Below are positions 49,471-62,792 of a stretch of 64,000 nt of DNA, piece after piece (the first letter of the stretch is position 1; each line of letters opens with the position of its first letter). The DNA is from Escherichia ruysiae. Lineage in GTDB: Bacteria > Pseudomonadota > Gammaproteobacteria > Enterobacterales > Enterobacteriaceae. Both the position numbers and the translations under genes were made by a program. Location: contig NZ_JAVIWS010000001.1 of NCBI RefSeq assembly GCF_031323975.1, forward strand, positions 2,046,001 through 2,110,000, read 5' to 3'. Below the pieces are notes generated by a model. It worked only from the letters and a program-made list of their open reading frames with translations, searched no databases and was not told where the DNA came from.

Positions 49471-49497
49471 CGCCTCTCCACACGGAGAGGCGTTTTT
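49471..49497 (+). terminator. fbp terminator
   Basis: CGCCTCTCC (49471-49479), loop ACAC, GGAGAGGCG (49484-49492) and TTTTT. The yjfF stop codon overlaps its T tract. Confidence 0.9.
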
Positions 49498-50491
49498 ATC
49501 GCTGCGCAATGTTGACTCTTGTCACTGGTGAACTCTGACGATTCTCCCACAGCACCGTTAGCCCACGCTGTAAGGCAATAAAAATAAACAACAAAATGCC
49601 GATGGCGATTTTCGTCCACCATGAACTCAGCGTACCGTCAAAGTTTATGTAAGTCTGAATGAGTCCCTGAATCGCCACGCCAAAAAGCGTCCCCAATACC
49701 GTCCCTACCCCACCACTTAACAACGTGCCGCCAATCACCACCGACGCGATAGCGTCCAGTTCCACACCTACGCCTGCCAGCGCGTATCCGGCCTGGGTGT
49801 AAATCGAGAAGACAATCCCCGCCAGCGTTGCCAGTCCGGTGGAAAGCATATAAATGCGAATCGTGGTGCTGCGGGTAGAAATCCCCATCAGGTTTGCCGA
49901 CGTCGCGTTGCCGCCAATGGCATACACCTGATTACCAAAGCGGGTGCGATGCGCGAGGAAAATACCGATAACCACGACCGCCAGCATCAGTAATCCCATC
50001 GCGCTTAAACGCCCACCGCCGGGAATTTTCCACGCAAGGCTTGAGAGTGTGTCGTAAATCGGATGGTTAATCGGGATCGACTCTTCCGAAACGAGATAGC
50101 TGACGCCACGCAAAAAGAACATTCCCGCAAGGGTAATAATGAATGCCGGGATCTTCAGCGCGTCGATCAGAAGCCCCATAAATGCGCCGAATGCACACCC
50201 CATCAGCAGCACCAGCGGGAAGGCCAATAGTGGTGAAATCCCAAAGTCGCCAATCACTTTTGCCAGAAACACGCCGGTAAAAGCGATCACCGAACCGACG
50301 GAAAGATCGATCCCGCCGGAGAGGATCACAAAGGTCATACCGACAGCAATAATCCCCAAAAAGGCGTTATCGGTCAGGATATTGCATATCACTCGCGTGG
50401 AAGCAAAACCGGGAAACTGCGTCAAGCAGTAGAGATAGCCCAGCACAAAAACGCCGATGGTGATCATCAGTGGCAAGTTACGTTTTATCAC
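49496..50491 (-). CDS. yjfF: Galactofuranose ABC transporter permease YjfF
   Basis: A 331-residue inner-membrane permease of the RbsC/BPD-2 type. The family motif VILSGGIDLSVGSVIAFTG and about eight to ten helices are visible. With YtfT it forms the channel for galactofuranose uptake. It overlaps the 3' end of ytfT by 14 bases, so it is translationally coupled. It is the last of the ytfQ-ytfR-ytfT-yjfF operon and ends inside the fbp terminator. Confidence 0.93.
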   Translation of the reverse strand: MIKRNLPLMITIGVFVLGYLYCLTQFPGFASTRVICNILTDNAFLGIIAVGMTFVILSGGIDLSVGSVIAFTGVFLAKVIGDFGISPLLAFPLVLLMGCAFGAFMGLLIDALKIPAFIITLAGMFFLRGVSYLVSEESIPINHPIYDTLSSLAWKIPGGGRLSAMGLLMLAVVVIGIFLAHRTRFGNQVYAIGGNATSANLMGISTRSTTIRIYMLSTGLATLAGIVFSIYTQAGYALAGVGVELDAIASVVIGGTLLSGGVGTVLGTLFGVAIQGLIQTYINFDGTLSSWWTKIAIGILLFIFIALQRGLTVLWENRQSSPVTRVNIAQR

Positions 50492-51503
50492 GGCTACGCA
50501 CTCCTTTAATCAGACTGATAAAGCGTTGCGACTGGACAATCAGCACGCAAAGCACCACCACCGCTTTCACCACCTGGTTCATCTCTGGCGGAAAGCCCGA
50601 AAGTAAAATCCCGGTGTTCATTCCCTGAATGATCAGCGCCCCCACTACCGAAAGCAGCAGGTTAAAACGCCCGCCCATCAGCGATCCACCGCCGATCACC
50701 ACCGCGAGTATAGCGTCCAGTTCCAGCCATAATCCGGCGTTGTTGGCATCGGCACCGCGAATATCCGCCGCCACGATAATGCCCGCGATTGCCGCACACA
50801 GCCCGCTCAACACGTAGGTAAGCATGACGATGATCCGCGTGTTTACTCCGGCATTTTTTGCCGCCCGAATGTTGATACCAACGGCTTCGATAAACATCCC
50901 CAGCGCCGTTTTGCGGGCCAACAGCCAGAACAGGAGAAGCGTCAGCACGGCGATAATGACTGGCGTTGGCAGGAACAGCAGCGATCCACTGCCGAACCAC
51001 GAGAGATCCGGCGAGTTAAACGTGACGATCTGCCCGGAGGTGATCAGTTGCGCCACGCCGCGCCCGGCGACCATCAGGATCAGAGTGGCGACAAACGGCT
51101 GAATTTTGAGGATCGCCACCAGAATGCCGTTCCACAATCCCGCCAGGATGCCGGTGCCAAGGGCGCTTAGCAAAACAATCGGCAGGCTGAATCCCGCCAC
51201 CGTCATCGCGGCAGTTGTGGCTCCTGCGATAGCCATCACCGCGCCTACTGAAAGATCGATACCGCCAGTGGCGATCACCAGCGTCATGCCAATCGCCAAC
51301 AGCGCAACGGGTGCTGCACGGTTAAGAATGTCGATGGGGCTACCGAACAAACGCCCATCCTGAAGTACCACCTGCCAGAAATGTGGGGCGACCAGACTAT
51401 CGACCAGCAACACCAGCAACAGCGCCGCCAGTTGCGGCATTCCCGTCGGCCAGCGAAAACGCCTTTTCGACGACGCGGTGTCAGGGAGAGATTGAGGCAT
51501 CAC
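50478..51503 (-). CDS. ytfT: Galactofuranose ABC transporter permease YtfT
   Basis: A permease of about 341 residues, paralogous to YjfF. It carries VIATGGIDLSVGAVMAIAGA, VATLILMVAGRGVAQLI and about ten helices. The start is GTG 51503 or the next codon ATG 51500; AAGGAG just upstream on the minus strand fits both. Its 3' end overlaps yjfF, and its start lies ten bases after the ytfR stop. It works with YtfR (ATPase) and YtfQ (binding protein). Confidence 0.92.
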   Translation of the reverse strand: MMPQSLPDTASSKRRFRWPTGMPQLAALLLVLLVDSLVAPHFWQVVLQDGRLFGSPIDILNRAAPVALLAIGMTLVIATGGIDLSVGAVMAIAGATTAAMTVAGFSLPIVLLSALGTGILAGLWNGILVAILKIQPFVATLILMVAGRGVAQLITSGQIVTFNSPDLSWFGSGSLLFLPTPVIIAVLTLLLFWLLARKTALGMFIEAVGINIRAAKNAGVNTRIIVMLTYVLSGLCAAIAGIIVAADIRGADANNAGLWLELDAILAVVIGGGSLMGGRFNLLLSVVGALIIQGMNTGILLSGFPPEMNQVVKAVVVLCVLIVQSQRFISLIKGVRSRDKT

Positions 51504-51513
51504 ACTGTTCTCC

Positions 51514-53016
51514 TTACGCCGCAATGGCATTCATGATCGCCGGAACGGAAAGCTCTGCCAGCGGGATCTCCGCCACCTGTTTGCGATCGCGCATGATGAT
51601 CACCCGATCGGCATAGCCCACCAGCTCTTCCAGTTCTGAGGAGATCACCAGCAGCGCCAGGCCATCGGCACACAGCGTTTCAATCAGGCGGATGATCTCA
51701 GCATGGGCGCCAACGTCAATGCCGCGCGTTGGCTCGTCGAGGATCAGAAATTGCGGACGAGTCAGCAGCCAGCGTGAGAGCAACACTTTTTGCTGATTGC
51801 CACCAGAGAGAAACTCTATCGGTTGTTCAGTTGAAGGTGTGCGAATGCCAAGCTGGCGGATAAAACGTTCGGCAATCTCTTGCTGTTCTTTGCGAGAGAT
51901 CGGCCGTAGCCAGCCGCGCTGGGCTTGTAAGGCAAGGATGATATTTTCCCGCACCGAGGCGGCGGCAATGATGCCATCGGTTTTTCTGTCTTCCGGACAA
52001 AAACCAATGCCCAGTACCGAAGCCTGATGTGGCGATCGCAGGGTTTGTGGTTGGCCTTTGATCAGCGCAGTACCGCTGTCAGCGGGTTTGATACCGAAGA
52101 TAACTTCAGCGGTTTCGGTACGCCCTGATCCCAGCAATCCTGCCAGACCGACGATCTCGCCGGGGCGTACTTCGAGATCAAACGGTGCGATCGTGCCTTT
52201 TTTACCGTAATTTTTGAACGCGGCAACGGGTTTGTCGCTAAGTAATGTCCGCCCAGCACGTTGTAGCGCGTGGGTGTCGAGTTCGCGCCCAAGCATCATT
52301 TTGACCAGTTCGATCTGCGGTAGCTCGCGGGTTTCCCGACAGCCAACGAAGTTGCCGTTGCGTAAGACGGTGATCCGATCGCTGACTTGATAAACCTGAT
52401 CGAGAAAGTGCGTAACAAAGATCAGGCTGACGCCGCGATCGCGCAACTGGCGCATCAGGCCAAACAGCAACTCTACTTCCTGAGTGTCGAGGCTGGCGGT
52501 AGGTTCATCAAGGATCAGCACTTTGGCGGAGAGATCGATAGCCCGACAAATGGCGACGATTTGCTGCATCGCCACCGAAAAACGGTTGAGCGGTTCACGC
52601 ACGTCGAGGGAGAAGCCATACGATGCCATCAGTTCTGTAGCGCGCTTTTCCATCTCTTTACGGCGTAGCAGGCCAAAACGCCTGGGTTCGCGGCCTATGA
52701 ATAGATTGTCGGCTACCGACATGTTGGGTAACAGGTTGACTTCCTGATAGACGGTGCCGATGCCAAGTTGTTGTGCGTGGGCGGTGTTTTTTGGTGAAAT
52801 AGTCTGACCATCCAACCAGATAGTACCGCGATCGGCGTGGTAGACACCGGTAAGTGCTTTGATCAGCGTCGATTTACCGGCTCCGTTTTCACCGAGCAGC
52901 GCCATAATTTCACCGCGCCGTAGGCTGAAGTCGACGCTGTCTAACGCTTTGACGCCGGGGAAAAATTTACTTAATCCTTCGGTACGGAGGATTTCCTGGT
53001 GTTGGTCGGTCGTCAT
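51514..53016 (-). CDS. ytfR: Galactofuranose ABC transporter ATPase YtfR
   Basis: A 500-residue tandem ATPase from ATG 53016. The first domain has Walker A GENGAGKST (42-50) and Walker B LILDEPTASLD. The second has the degenerate A motif GLLGSGRTE, the signature LSGGNQQK and LILDEPTRGIDVG. This is the RbsA/MglA plan. An in-frame ATG six codons upstream is less likely. It is separated from ytfQ by 212 bases with BoxC-like and REP repeats, which may tune expression between binding protein and membrane parts. Confidence 0.95.
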   Translation of the reverse strand: MTTDQHQEILRTEGLSKFFPGVKALDSVDFSLRRGEIMALLGENGAGKSTLIKALTGVYHADRGTIWLDGQTISPKNTAHAQQLGIGTVYQEVNLLPNMSVADNLFIGREPRRFGLLRRKEMEKRATELMASYGFSLDVREPLNRFSVAMQQIVAICRAIDLSAKVLILDEPTASLDTQEVELLFGLMRQLRDRGVSLIFVTHFLDQVYQVSDRITVLRNGNFVGCRETRELPQIELVKMMLGRELDTHALQRAGRTLLSDKPVAAFKNYGKKGTIAPFDLEVRPGEIVGLAGLLGSGRTETAEVIFGIKPADSGTALIKGQPQTLRSPHQASVLGIGFCPEDRKTDGIIAAASVRENIILALQAQRGWLRPISRKEQQEIAERFIRQLGIRTPSTEQPIEFLSGGNQQKVLLSRWLLTRPQFLILDEPTRGIDVGAHAEIIRLIETLCADGLALLVISSELEELVGYADRVIIMRDRKQVAEIPLAELSVPAIMNAIAA

Positions 53017-53087
53017 GGTTTCCCCCTTAGCCACGCTCTAAAAGTCTGGGAATAGATCGTGCCTGATGTTAAGAGCTGCGCCGTTTG

Positions 53088-53130
53088 TCCCCCTCACCCT
53101 AACCCTCTCCCCGAAGGGGCGAGGGGACAG
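53088..53130. repeat. BoxC-like intergenic repeat
   Basis: CCCCCTCACCCTAACCCTCT, then CCCCGAAGGGGCGAGGGGAC. It is related to the copy at 23186-23226 and has a palindromic centre CTCCCCGAAGGGG. Confidence 0.55.
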
Positions 53131-53164
53131 ATTGTGCATGGTGTTAAGTCCGGTACTGCACAAC

Positions 53165-53215
53165 TGCCGGATGCGGCCTAAACGCCTTATCCGGCGGCGT
53201 ACAAGTTGGCATCAG
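53165..53215. repeat. REP element between ytfR and ytfQ
   Basis: TGCCGGATGCGGCCTAAACG then CCTTATCCGGC is a REP unit. It lies between the binding-protein and ATPase genes, where REPs often protect upstream mRNA. Confidence 0.8.
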
Positions 53216-53228
53216 GTATTGATGTCCC

Positions 53229-54185
53229 TCAATACCCCATATTTTTCTTCTTCTCTAACTCTTCTTTTGCAGTATCAGGCAGGTAAAGGGTGGATTTGGT
53301 CAGGGTCAACTTTTCAGGCATAGTGCCGTCTTTTTTGTATTTCTCCAGCGCATCAAAAGCGGGGCCTGCCATATTCGGCGTCAGTTCAACGCTGGCGTTC
53401 GCTTCGCCATCAATCATCGCTTTGTAGATATCCGGTACGCCGTCAATGGAACCCGTGAGGATATCTTTACCCGGTTTCAGGCCCGCTTCTTTAATTGCCT
53501 GAATTGCACCAATCACCATGTCGTCGTTATGGGCGTAAACCATGCAGATATTTTTGCCGTTGTTTTCCGCTTTGATAAAGCTCTCCATAACTTCTTTGCC
53601 TTTACTGCGGGTGAAGTCACCGGACTGTGAGCGGATGATTTTGATGTTTGGCGCATTCTTAATAGCTTCGGCAAAGCCTTTTTTACGGTCGATGGCAACA
53701 CTTGCCCCAACAGTACCCTGCAACTCAACCACGTTACATGGTTTACCGTTGACCTCTTTCACCAGCCAGTCACCAATCAACTTGCCTTCCAGAATGTTGT
53801 CGGCAGTAACGGTGGTCATATAGAGAGATTTGTCTTTCACGTCGATGGAACGGTCGAGCAAAAAGACCGGAATTTCGGCATCTTTCGCCTCTTTTAATAC
53901 CGGTTCCCAACCCGTCGCCACCACTGGAGCAATAAAGATTGCATCTACCCCTTGTGCAACAAAGGAACGTACCGCTTTAATCTGGTTTTCCTGCTTTTGC
54001 TGACCATCGGCAATTTTCAGCGTGATACCGCGTTTTTCGGCCTCACTTTTCGCCACGTTGGTTTCTGCGGCGCGCCAGCCGGATTCTGATCCGACCTGCG
54101 AAAATCCTACGGTTAATGGAGCGGCCAACACCATAGACGACATGGCTGCCGAGACTGCAGAGACTACAAGTAAGCGTTTCCACAT
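53229..54185 (-). CDS. ytfQ: Galactofuranose-binding periplasmic protein YtfQ
   Basis: A 318-residue substrate-binding protein of the ribose/galactose type. The signal peptide is about 21 residues (MWKRLLVVSAVSAAMSSMVL, then AAPLTVGFSQVG in the mature part). The binding motif AIFIAPVVATGWEPVLKEA and IDGVPDIYKAMIDGEANASV identify the family. It is first in the operon. A GalR-like operator and an unrelated palindrome lie upstream (54256-54330), suggesting sugar control. Confidence 0.95.
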   Translation of the reverse strand: MWKRLLVVSAVSAAMSSMVLAAPLTVGFSQVGSESGWRAAETNVAKSEAEKRGITLKIADGQQKQENQIKAVRSFVAQGVDAIFIAPVVATGWEPVLKEAKDAEIPVFLLDRSIDVKDKSLYMTTVTADNILEGKLIGDWLVKEVNGKPCNVVELQGTVGASVAIDRKKGFAEAIKNAPNIKIIRSQSGDFTRSKGKEVMESFIKAENNGKNICMVYAHNDDMVIGAIQAIKEAGLKPGKDILTGSIDGVPDIYKAMIDGEANASVELTPNMAGPAFDALEKYKKDGTMPEKLTLTKSTLYLPDTAKEELEKKKNMGY

Positions 54186-54255
54186 AGGGTTGTCCTCGTC
54201 GGGATAGTTATTATTGGTGAAAAGATGTTCGCGAAAAAACTATAGACAATTCGTT

Positions 54256-54276
54256 ATGTAACGGATTGCGTTACAT
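54256..54276 (-). promoter_or_regulatory. Palindrome upstream of ytfQ
   Basis: ATGTAACGGATTGCGTTACA plus T has perfect arms ATGTAAC and GTTACAT with a seven-base centre. It lies 71 bases before the ytfQ ATG and looks like an operator for an unidentified regulator. Confidence 0.55.
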
Positions 54277-54314
54277 CACACTTCAAAAAAGTAAATAAAA
54301 CGTTAATCACAAGT

Positions 54315-54330
54315 TTGTAATCGCTTTCAT
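54315..54330 (-). promoter_or_regulatory. GalR/GalS-like operator between ytfQ and ppa
   Basis: TTGTAATCGCTTTCAT fits the Gal operator pattern GTGNAANCGNTTNCAC except for the two outermost bases. Regulation of ytfQ by GalR/GalS is inference. The rest of 54186-54493 carries the divergent promoters and no gene. Confidence 0.5.
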
Positions 54331-54493
54331 ATCACTATGAAAAATGCGGCTACGGTTATGGATTTTCCTGCTCCACAAGCCGTCTTAAAACTGGCGAAAA
54401 AGGAATATGAGGACGAAAACAAGCGAAGACATTCGGCGCGAGTTGGCTATAATACTCGGCACTTGTTTGCCACATATTTTAAAGGAAACAGAC

Positions 54494-55024
54494 ATGAGCT
54501 TACTCAACGTCCCTGCGGGTAAAGATCTGCCGGAAGACATCTACGTTGTTATCGAAATCCCGGCTAACGCAGATCCGATCAAATACGAAATCGACAAAGA
54601 GAGCGGCGCACTGTTCGTTGACCGCTTCATGTCCACCGCGATGTTCTATCCGTGCAACTACGGTTACATCAACCACACCCTGTCTCTGGACGGTGATCCG
54701 GTTGACGTACTGGTTCCGACTCCGTACCCGCTGCAGCCGGGTTCTGTGATCCGTTGCCGTCCGGTTGGCGTTCTGAAAATGACCGACGAAGCCGGTGAAG
54801 ATGCGAAACTGGTTGCTGTTCCGCACAGCAAGCTGAGCAAAGAATACGATCACATCAAAGACGTTAACGATCTGCCGGAACTGCTGAAGGCTCAGATCGC
54901 TCACTTCTTCGAGCACTACAAAGACCTCGAAAAAGGCAAATGGGTTAAAGTTGACGGCTGGGATAACGCCGAAGCCGCTAAAGCTGAAATCGTTGCTTCC
55001 TTCGAGCGCGCAAAGAATAAATAA
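54494..55024 (+). CDS. ppa: Inorganic pyrophosphatase
   Basis: A 176-residue family I pyrophosphatase from ATG 54494 that hydrolyses pyrophosphate from biosynthetic reactions and is essential. Metal ligands are D66, D68 and D71 ([10 protein letters not shown]), with a further aspartate near 103 (EDAKL). AAAGGAAAC precedes the ATG, and a -10 TATAAT lies at 54448-54453. An in-frame upstream ATG at 54407 is not used. It is followed by a terminator-like hairpin. Confidence 0.98.
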   Translation: MSLLNVPAGKDLPEDIYVVIEIPANADPIKYEIDKESGALFVDRFMSTAMFYPCNYGYINHTLSLDGDPVDVLVPTPYPLQPGSVIRCRPVGVLKMTDEAGEDAKLVAVPHSKLSKEYDHIKDVNDLPELLKAQIAHFFEHYKDLEKGKWVKVDGWDNAEAAKAEIVASFERAKNK

Positions 55025-55039
55025 GTTCTTCTAGCGCAA

Positions 55040-55077
55040 TAACCCTGAACGCTGGGCTTCGGTTAGTAAGGGTTTTT
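55040..55077 (+). terminator. ppa terminator
   Basis: AACCCT and AGGGTT ends with an inner GAAC/GTT pairing, then a T run to 55077, following ppa. Confidence 0.6.
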
Positions 55078-55102
55078 TATGTCCGCGATAAATAAACACA
55101 TC

Positions 55103-55453
55103 TTATTCTATCACCGCCTGCAAACGTAATAACACGTCTTCCACCACCTCGTCCGCAGCCAGACCAATACGTTTTGCCTGACAGGCGCGTAAATCCATCA
55201 TTCGTACCTGATTCACCAATACTACGCCATACACATCGCCTTCTTCGCAATGTAACGGAACGCTAAATCCGGCATAACGGGCAAAATTTCCGCCCTGAGT
55301 AATGGGAGCAACCAACGTCATTCCCAGTTGATTAAAGGCTTGAACGGAGAGCACAAGCGCAGGCCGACCAGCACCTTGCTGTTCATGGCCGCTTGCTGGA
55401 TCAAAGCCGACCAGCACAATGTCTCCCCGTTCAAATTCACTTTTCTTTACCAT
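55103..55453 (-). CDS. chpB: ChpB (PemK/MazF-type) mRNA interferase toxin
   Basis: A 116-residue toxin that cleaves mRNA at specific short sequences. The MazF/PemK fold shows in FERGDIVLVGFDPASGHEQQ and GRPALVLSVQAFN, with RMMDLRACQAKRIG in the C-terminal half. It overlaps the antitoxin gene chpS by seven bases. The pair lies between ppa and ytfP as in K-12. No disrupting change is visible. Confidence 0.96.
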   Translation of the reverse strand: MVKKSEFERGDIVLVGFDPASGHEQQGAGRPALVLSVQAFNQLGMTLVAPITQGGNFARYAGFSVPLHCEEGDVYGVVLVNQVRMMDLRACQAKRIGLAADEVVEDVLLRLQAVIE

Positions 55454-55698
55454 ATTTCGTCACCCGCAGGGGTGGATTTACCCCAGACATCCTGCTCGCT
55501 AAGTTCCGGGGCGTTCATGTCGCACTGCATCAGCAGTTCATCAAGCGAGTAGCGCCTGGAGATGGGGGTCAGAATCAGTTGATTGTTGCTCACCTGTGCC
55601 TCAACGCTCTGCCCCGGCTGCAAGTTAAGCTCTTTCATCACAATATTGGGAATGACCATACCTGCACTGTTCCCCCATTTTTTTATGGTTATACGCAT
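55447..55698 (-). CDS. chpS: ChpS antitoxin (AbrB/MazE-type)
   Basis: An 83-residue antitoxin from ATG 55698, with AAGGAG seven bases upstream; the in-frame GTG two codons earlier lies within the ribosome site. The N-terminal AbrB-like swapped hairpin (MRITIKKWGNSAGMVIPN) binds DNA, and the C-terminal acidic part binds ChpB. It is co-transcribed and probably autoregulated. Confidence 0.95.
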   Translation of the reverse strand: MRITIKKWGNSAGMVIPNIVMKELNLQPGQSVEAQVSNNQLILTPISRRYSLDELLMQCDMNAPELSEQDVWGKSTPAGDEIW

Positions 55699-55878
55699 CC
55701 GCACCTCCTTAGGTTATACAAAGTATAACTCACGGTGCGACAGGAAACGTTTTACCCCTGCGCATTTGTGAACACCAGCAGAGTTTTTTATGCGTTAACA
55801 GATATGGAAAGCGGCTCGGAAGGAAAAGAAACAGGCGGGGAAGTTACAAAAAAGAATGCGAGATACCTCGAAAAAACA

Positions 55879-55898
55879 ACGCCACCCGAAGGTGGCGT
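55879..55898 (-). terminator. Terminator of the tamA-tamB-ytfP operon
   Basis: On the minus strand ACGCCACC, loop TTCG, GGTGGCGT is followed closely by a T run (55871-55876 complement). It lies eight bases after the ytfP stop. Confidence 0.85.
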
Positions 55899-55905
55899 GT
55901 TTATA

Positions 55906-56250
55906 TTATGACTTATCCCTGTCTAACCAGTCGCCGCTTTCAATCAGCGTTAATCCATCGACGGGTCGTTGATAAACGTACATCCATGCACTCCCGTACG
56001 GCGTCTGAATCAACTGGCGCGCGTATTCACCGCCCCTGGTGCGCAAGGCATCAAGTTCGGCCAGCGTGGCGTTGTCAATACGATAAACTTCACCGTGTAC
56101 CGTTCCGTTGCCCGGAACTGCGCCTGGATAGTGGCCCAGGCTGTACAGTTGATAGTTATCGATACTGAAATCGCCCAGCAACTGGGCATTGGTCATCCAG
56201 TGGCTGTTGCCTTGTTTGTGACGTAAACTGCCGTAGACAAATATTCGCAT
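55906..56250 (-). CDS. ytfP: YtfP, gamma-glutamylcyclotransferase-like protein
   Basis: A 114-residue GGCT-fold (BtrG/AIG2-like) protein. The signature YGSLRHKQGN at 6-15 and the acidic residue in LDALRTRGGEYARQ fit the fold. Its substrate is unknown. It is the last gene of tamA-tamB-ytfP, starting two bases after the tamB stop. The K-12 protein is 113 residues; here one extra serine ends it. Confidence 0.93.
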   Translation of the reverse strand: MRIFVYGSLRHKQGNSHWMTNAQLLGDFSIDNYQLYSLGHYPGAVPGNGTVHGEVYRIDNATLAELDALRTRGGEYARQLIQTPYGSAWMYVYQRPVDGLTLIESGDWLDRDKS

Positions 56251-56252
56251 CG

Positions 56253-61804
<5,552 letters not shown>

Positions 61805-61966
61805 TTAAACGGCTTAACAAAAAACCAGCAATATGGATTTAAAAGCAGACTAAATCCAAAATATTTCTTATGTTTTACTTTATACACATTCACGAGAGTT
61901 ATTGTGTGCAAATACGTCTCTTGTTACAACCTAAACCCCAAAGACCGATTTCGGGAGAGCGATACC

Positions 61967-62605
61967 ATGAGTTTATTTGATAAAAAGCATCTGGTTTCCC
62001 CCGCCGATGCCCTTCCTGGACGTAATACCCCGATGCCCGTAGCCACGTTGAATGCAGTCAACGGTCACTCAATGACAAATGTGCCTGACGGAATGGAAAT
62101 CGCCATTTTTGCTATGGGCTGTTTCTGGGGCGTGGAACGCCTTTTCTGGCAACTTCCCGGTGTTTACAGCACCGCCGCAGGTTATACCGGCGGCTACACG
62201 CCAAACCCGACTTATCGGGAAGTGTGTTCTGGTGATACCGGCCACGCCGAAGCGGTACGCGTGGTTTACGATCCGTCAGTGATCAGCTACGAACAACTGT
62301 TACAAGTATTCTGGGAGAATCACGATCCCGCACAAGGGATGCGTCAGGGCAATGACCATGGCACGCAGTATCGTTCCGCGATTTATCCGCTAACACCAGA
62401 ACAGGATGCTGCCGCCCGCGCCAGTCTGGAACGTTTCCAGGCCGCGATGCTTGCCGCCGATGACGATCGTCACATCACCACGGAAATCGCTAACGCGACA
62501 CCGTTTTATTATGCCGAAGATGACCACCAGCAATATCTGCATAAAAACCCGTATGGTTATTGCGGAATTGGTGGGATCGGCGTTTGCCTGCCGCCTGAAG
62601 CGTAG
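61967..62605 (+). CDS. msrA: Peptide methionine sulfoxide reductase A
   Basis: A 212-residue repair enzyme from ATG 61967 that reduces S-methionine sulfoxide in proteins. The active-site motif GCFWG gives C52, and the resolving cysteines are C199 and C207 ([12 protein letters not shown]), recycled by thioredoxin. GGGAGAGCGA precedes the start. An earlier in-frame ATG (61904) lacks support. It stands alone between tamA and ytfL. Confidence 0.97.
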   Translation: MSLFDKKHLVSPADALPGRNTPMPVATLNAVNGHSMTNVPDGMEIAIFAMGCFWGVERLFWQLPGVYSTAAGYTGGYTPNPTYREVCSGDTGHAEAVRVVYDPSVISYEQLLQVFWENHDPAQGMRQGNDHGTQYRSAIYPLTPEQDAAARASLERFQAAMLAADDDRHITTEIANATPFYYAEDDHQQYLHKNPYGYCGIGGIGVCLPPEA

Positions 62606-62792
62606 CAATAAAAGGCCGAACTAAAGCGAAATGAAGCAAAAATTTAACCCTCTGGCGACTTTACAGTACCTTACGCTATACTAGCCACTGAAAATGTCGG
62701 TTCACTCTCTTCGAACCGGCTTTCAATGTGTATTTCACACAAATTAATCAACTTCCCCTTCCGAGGATCTGACCTGAACGGTCGGATAAGAT

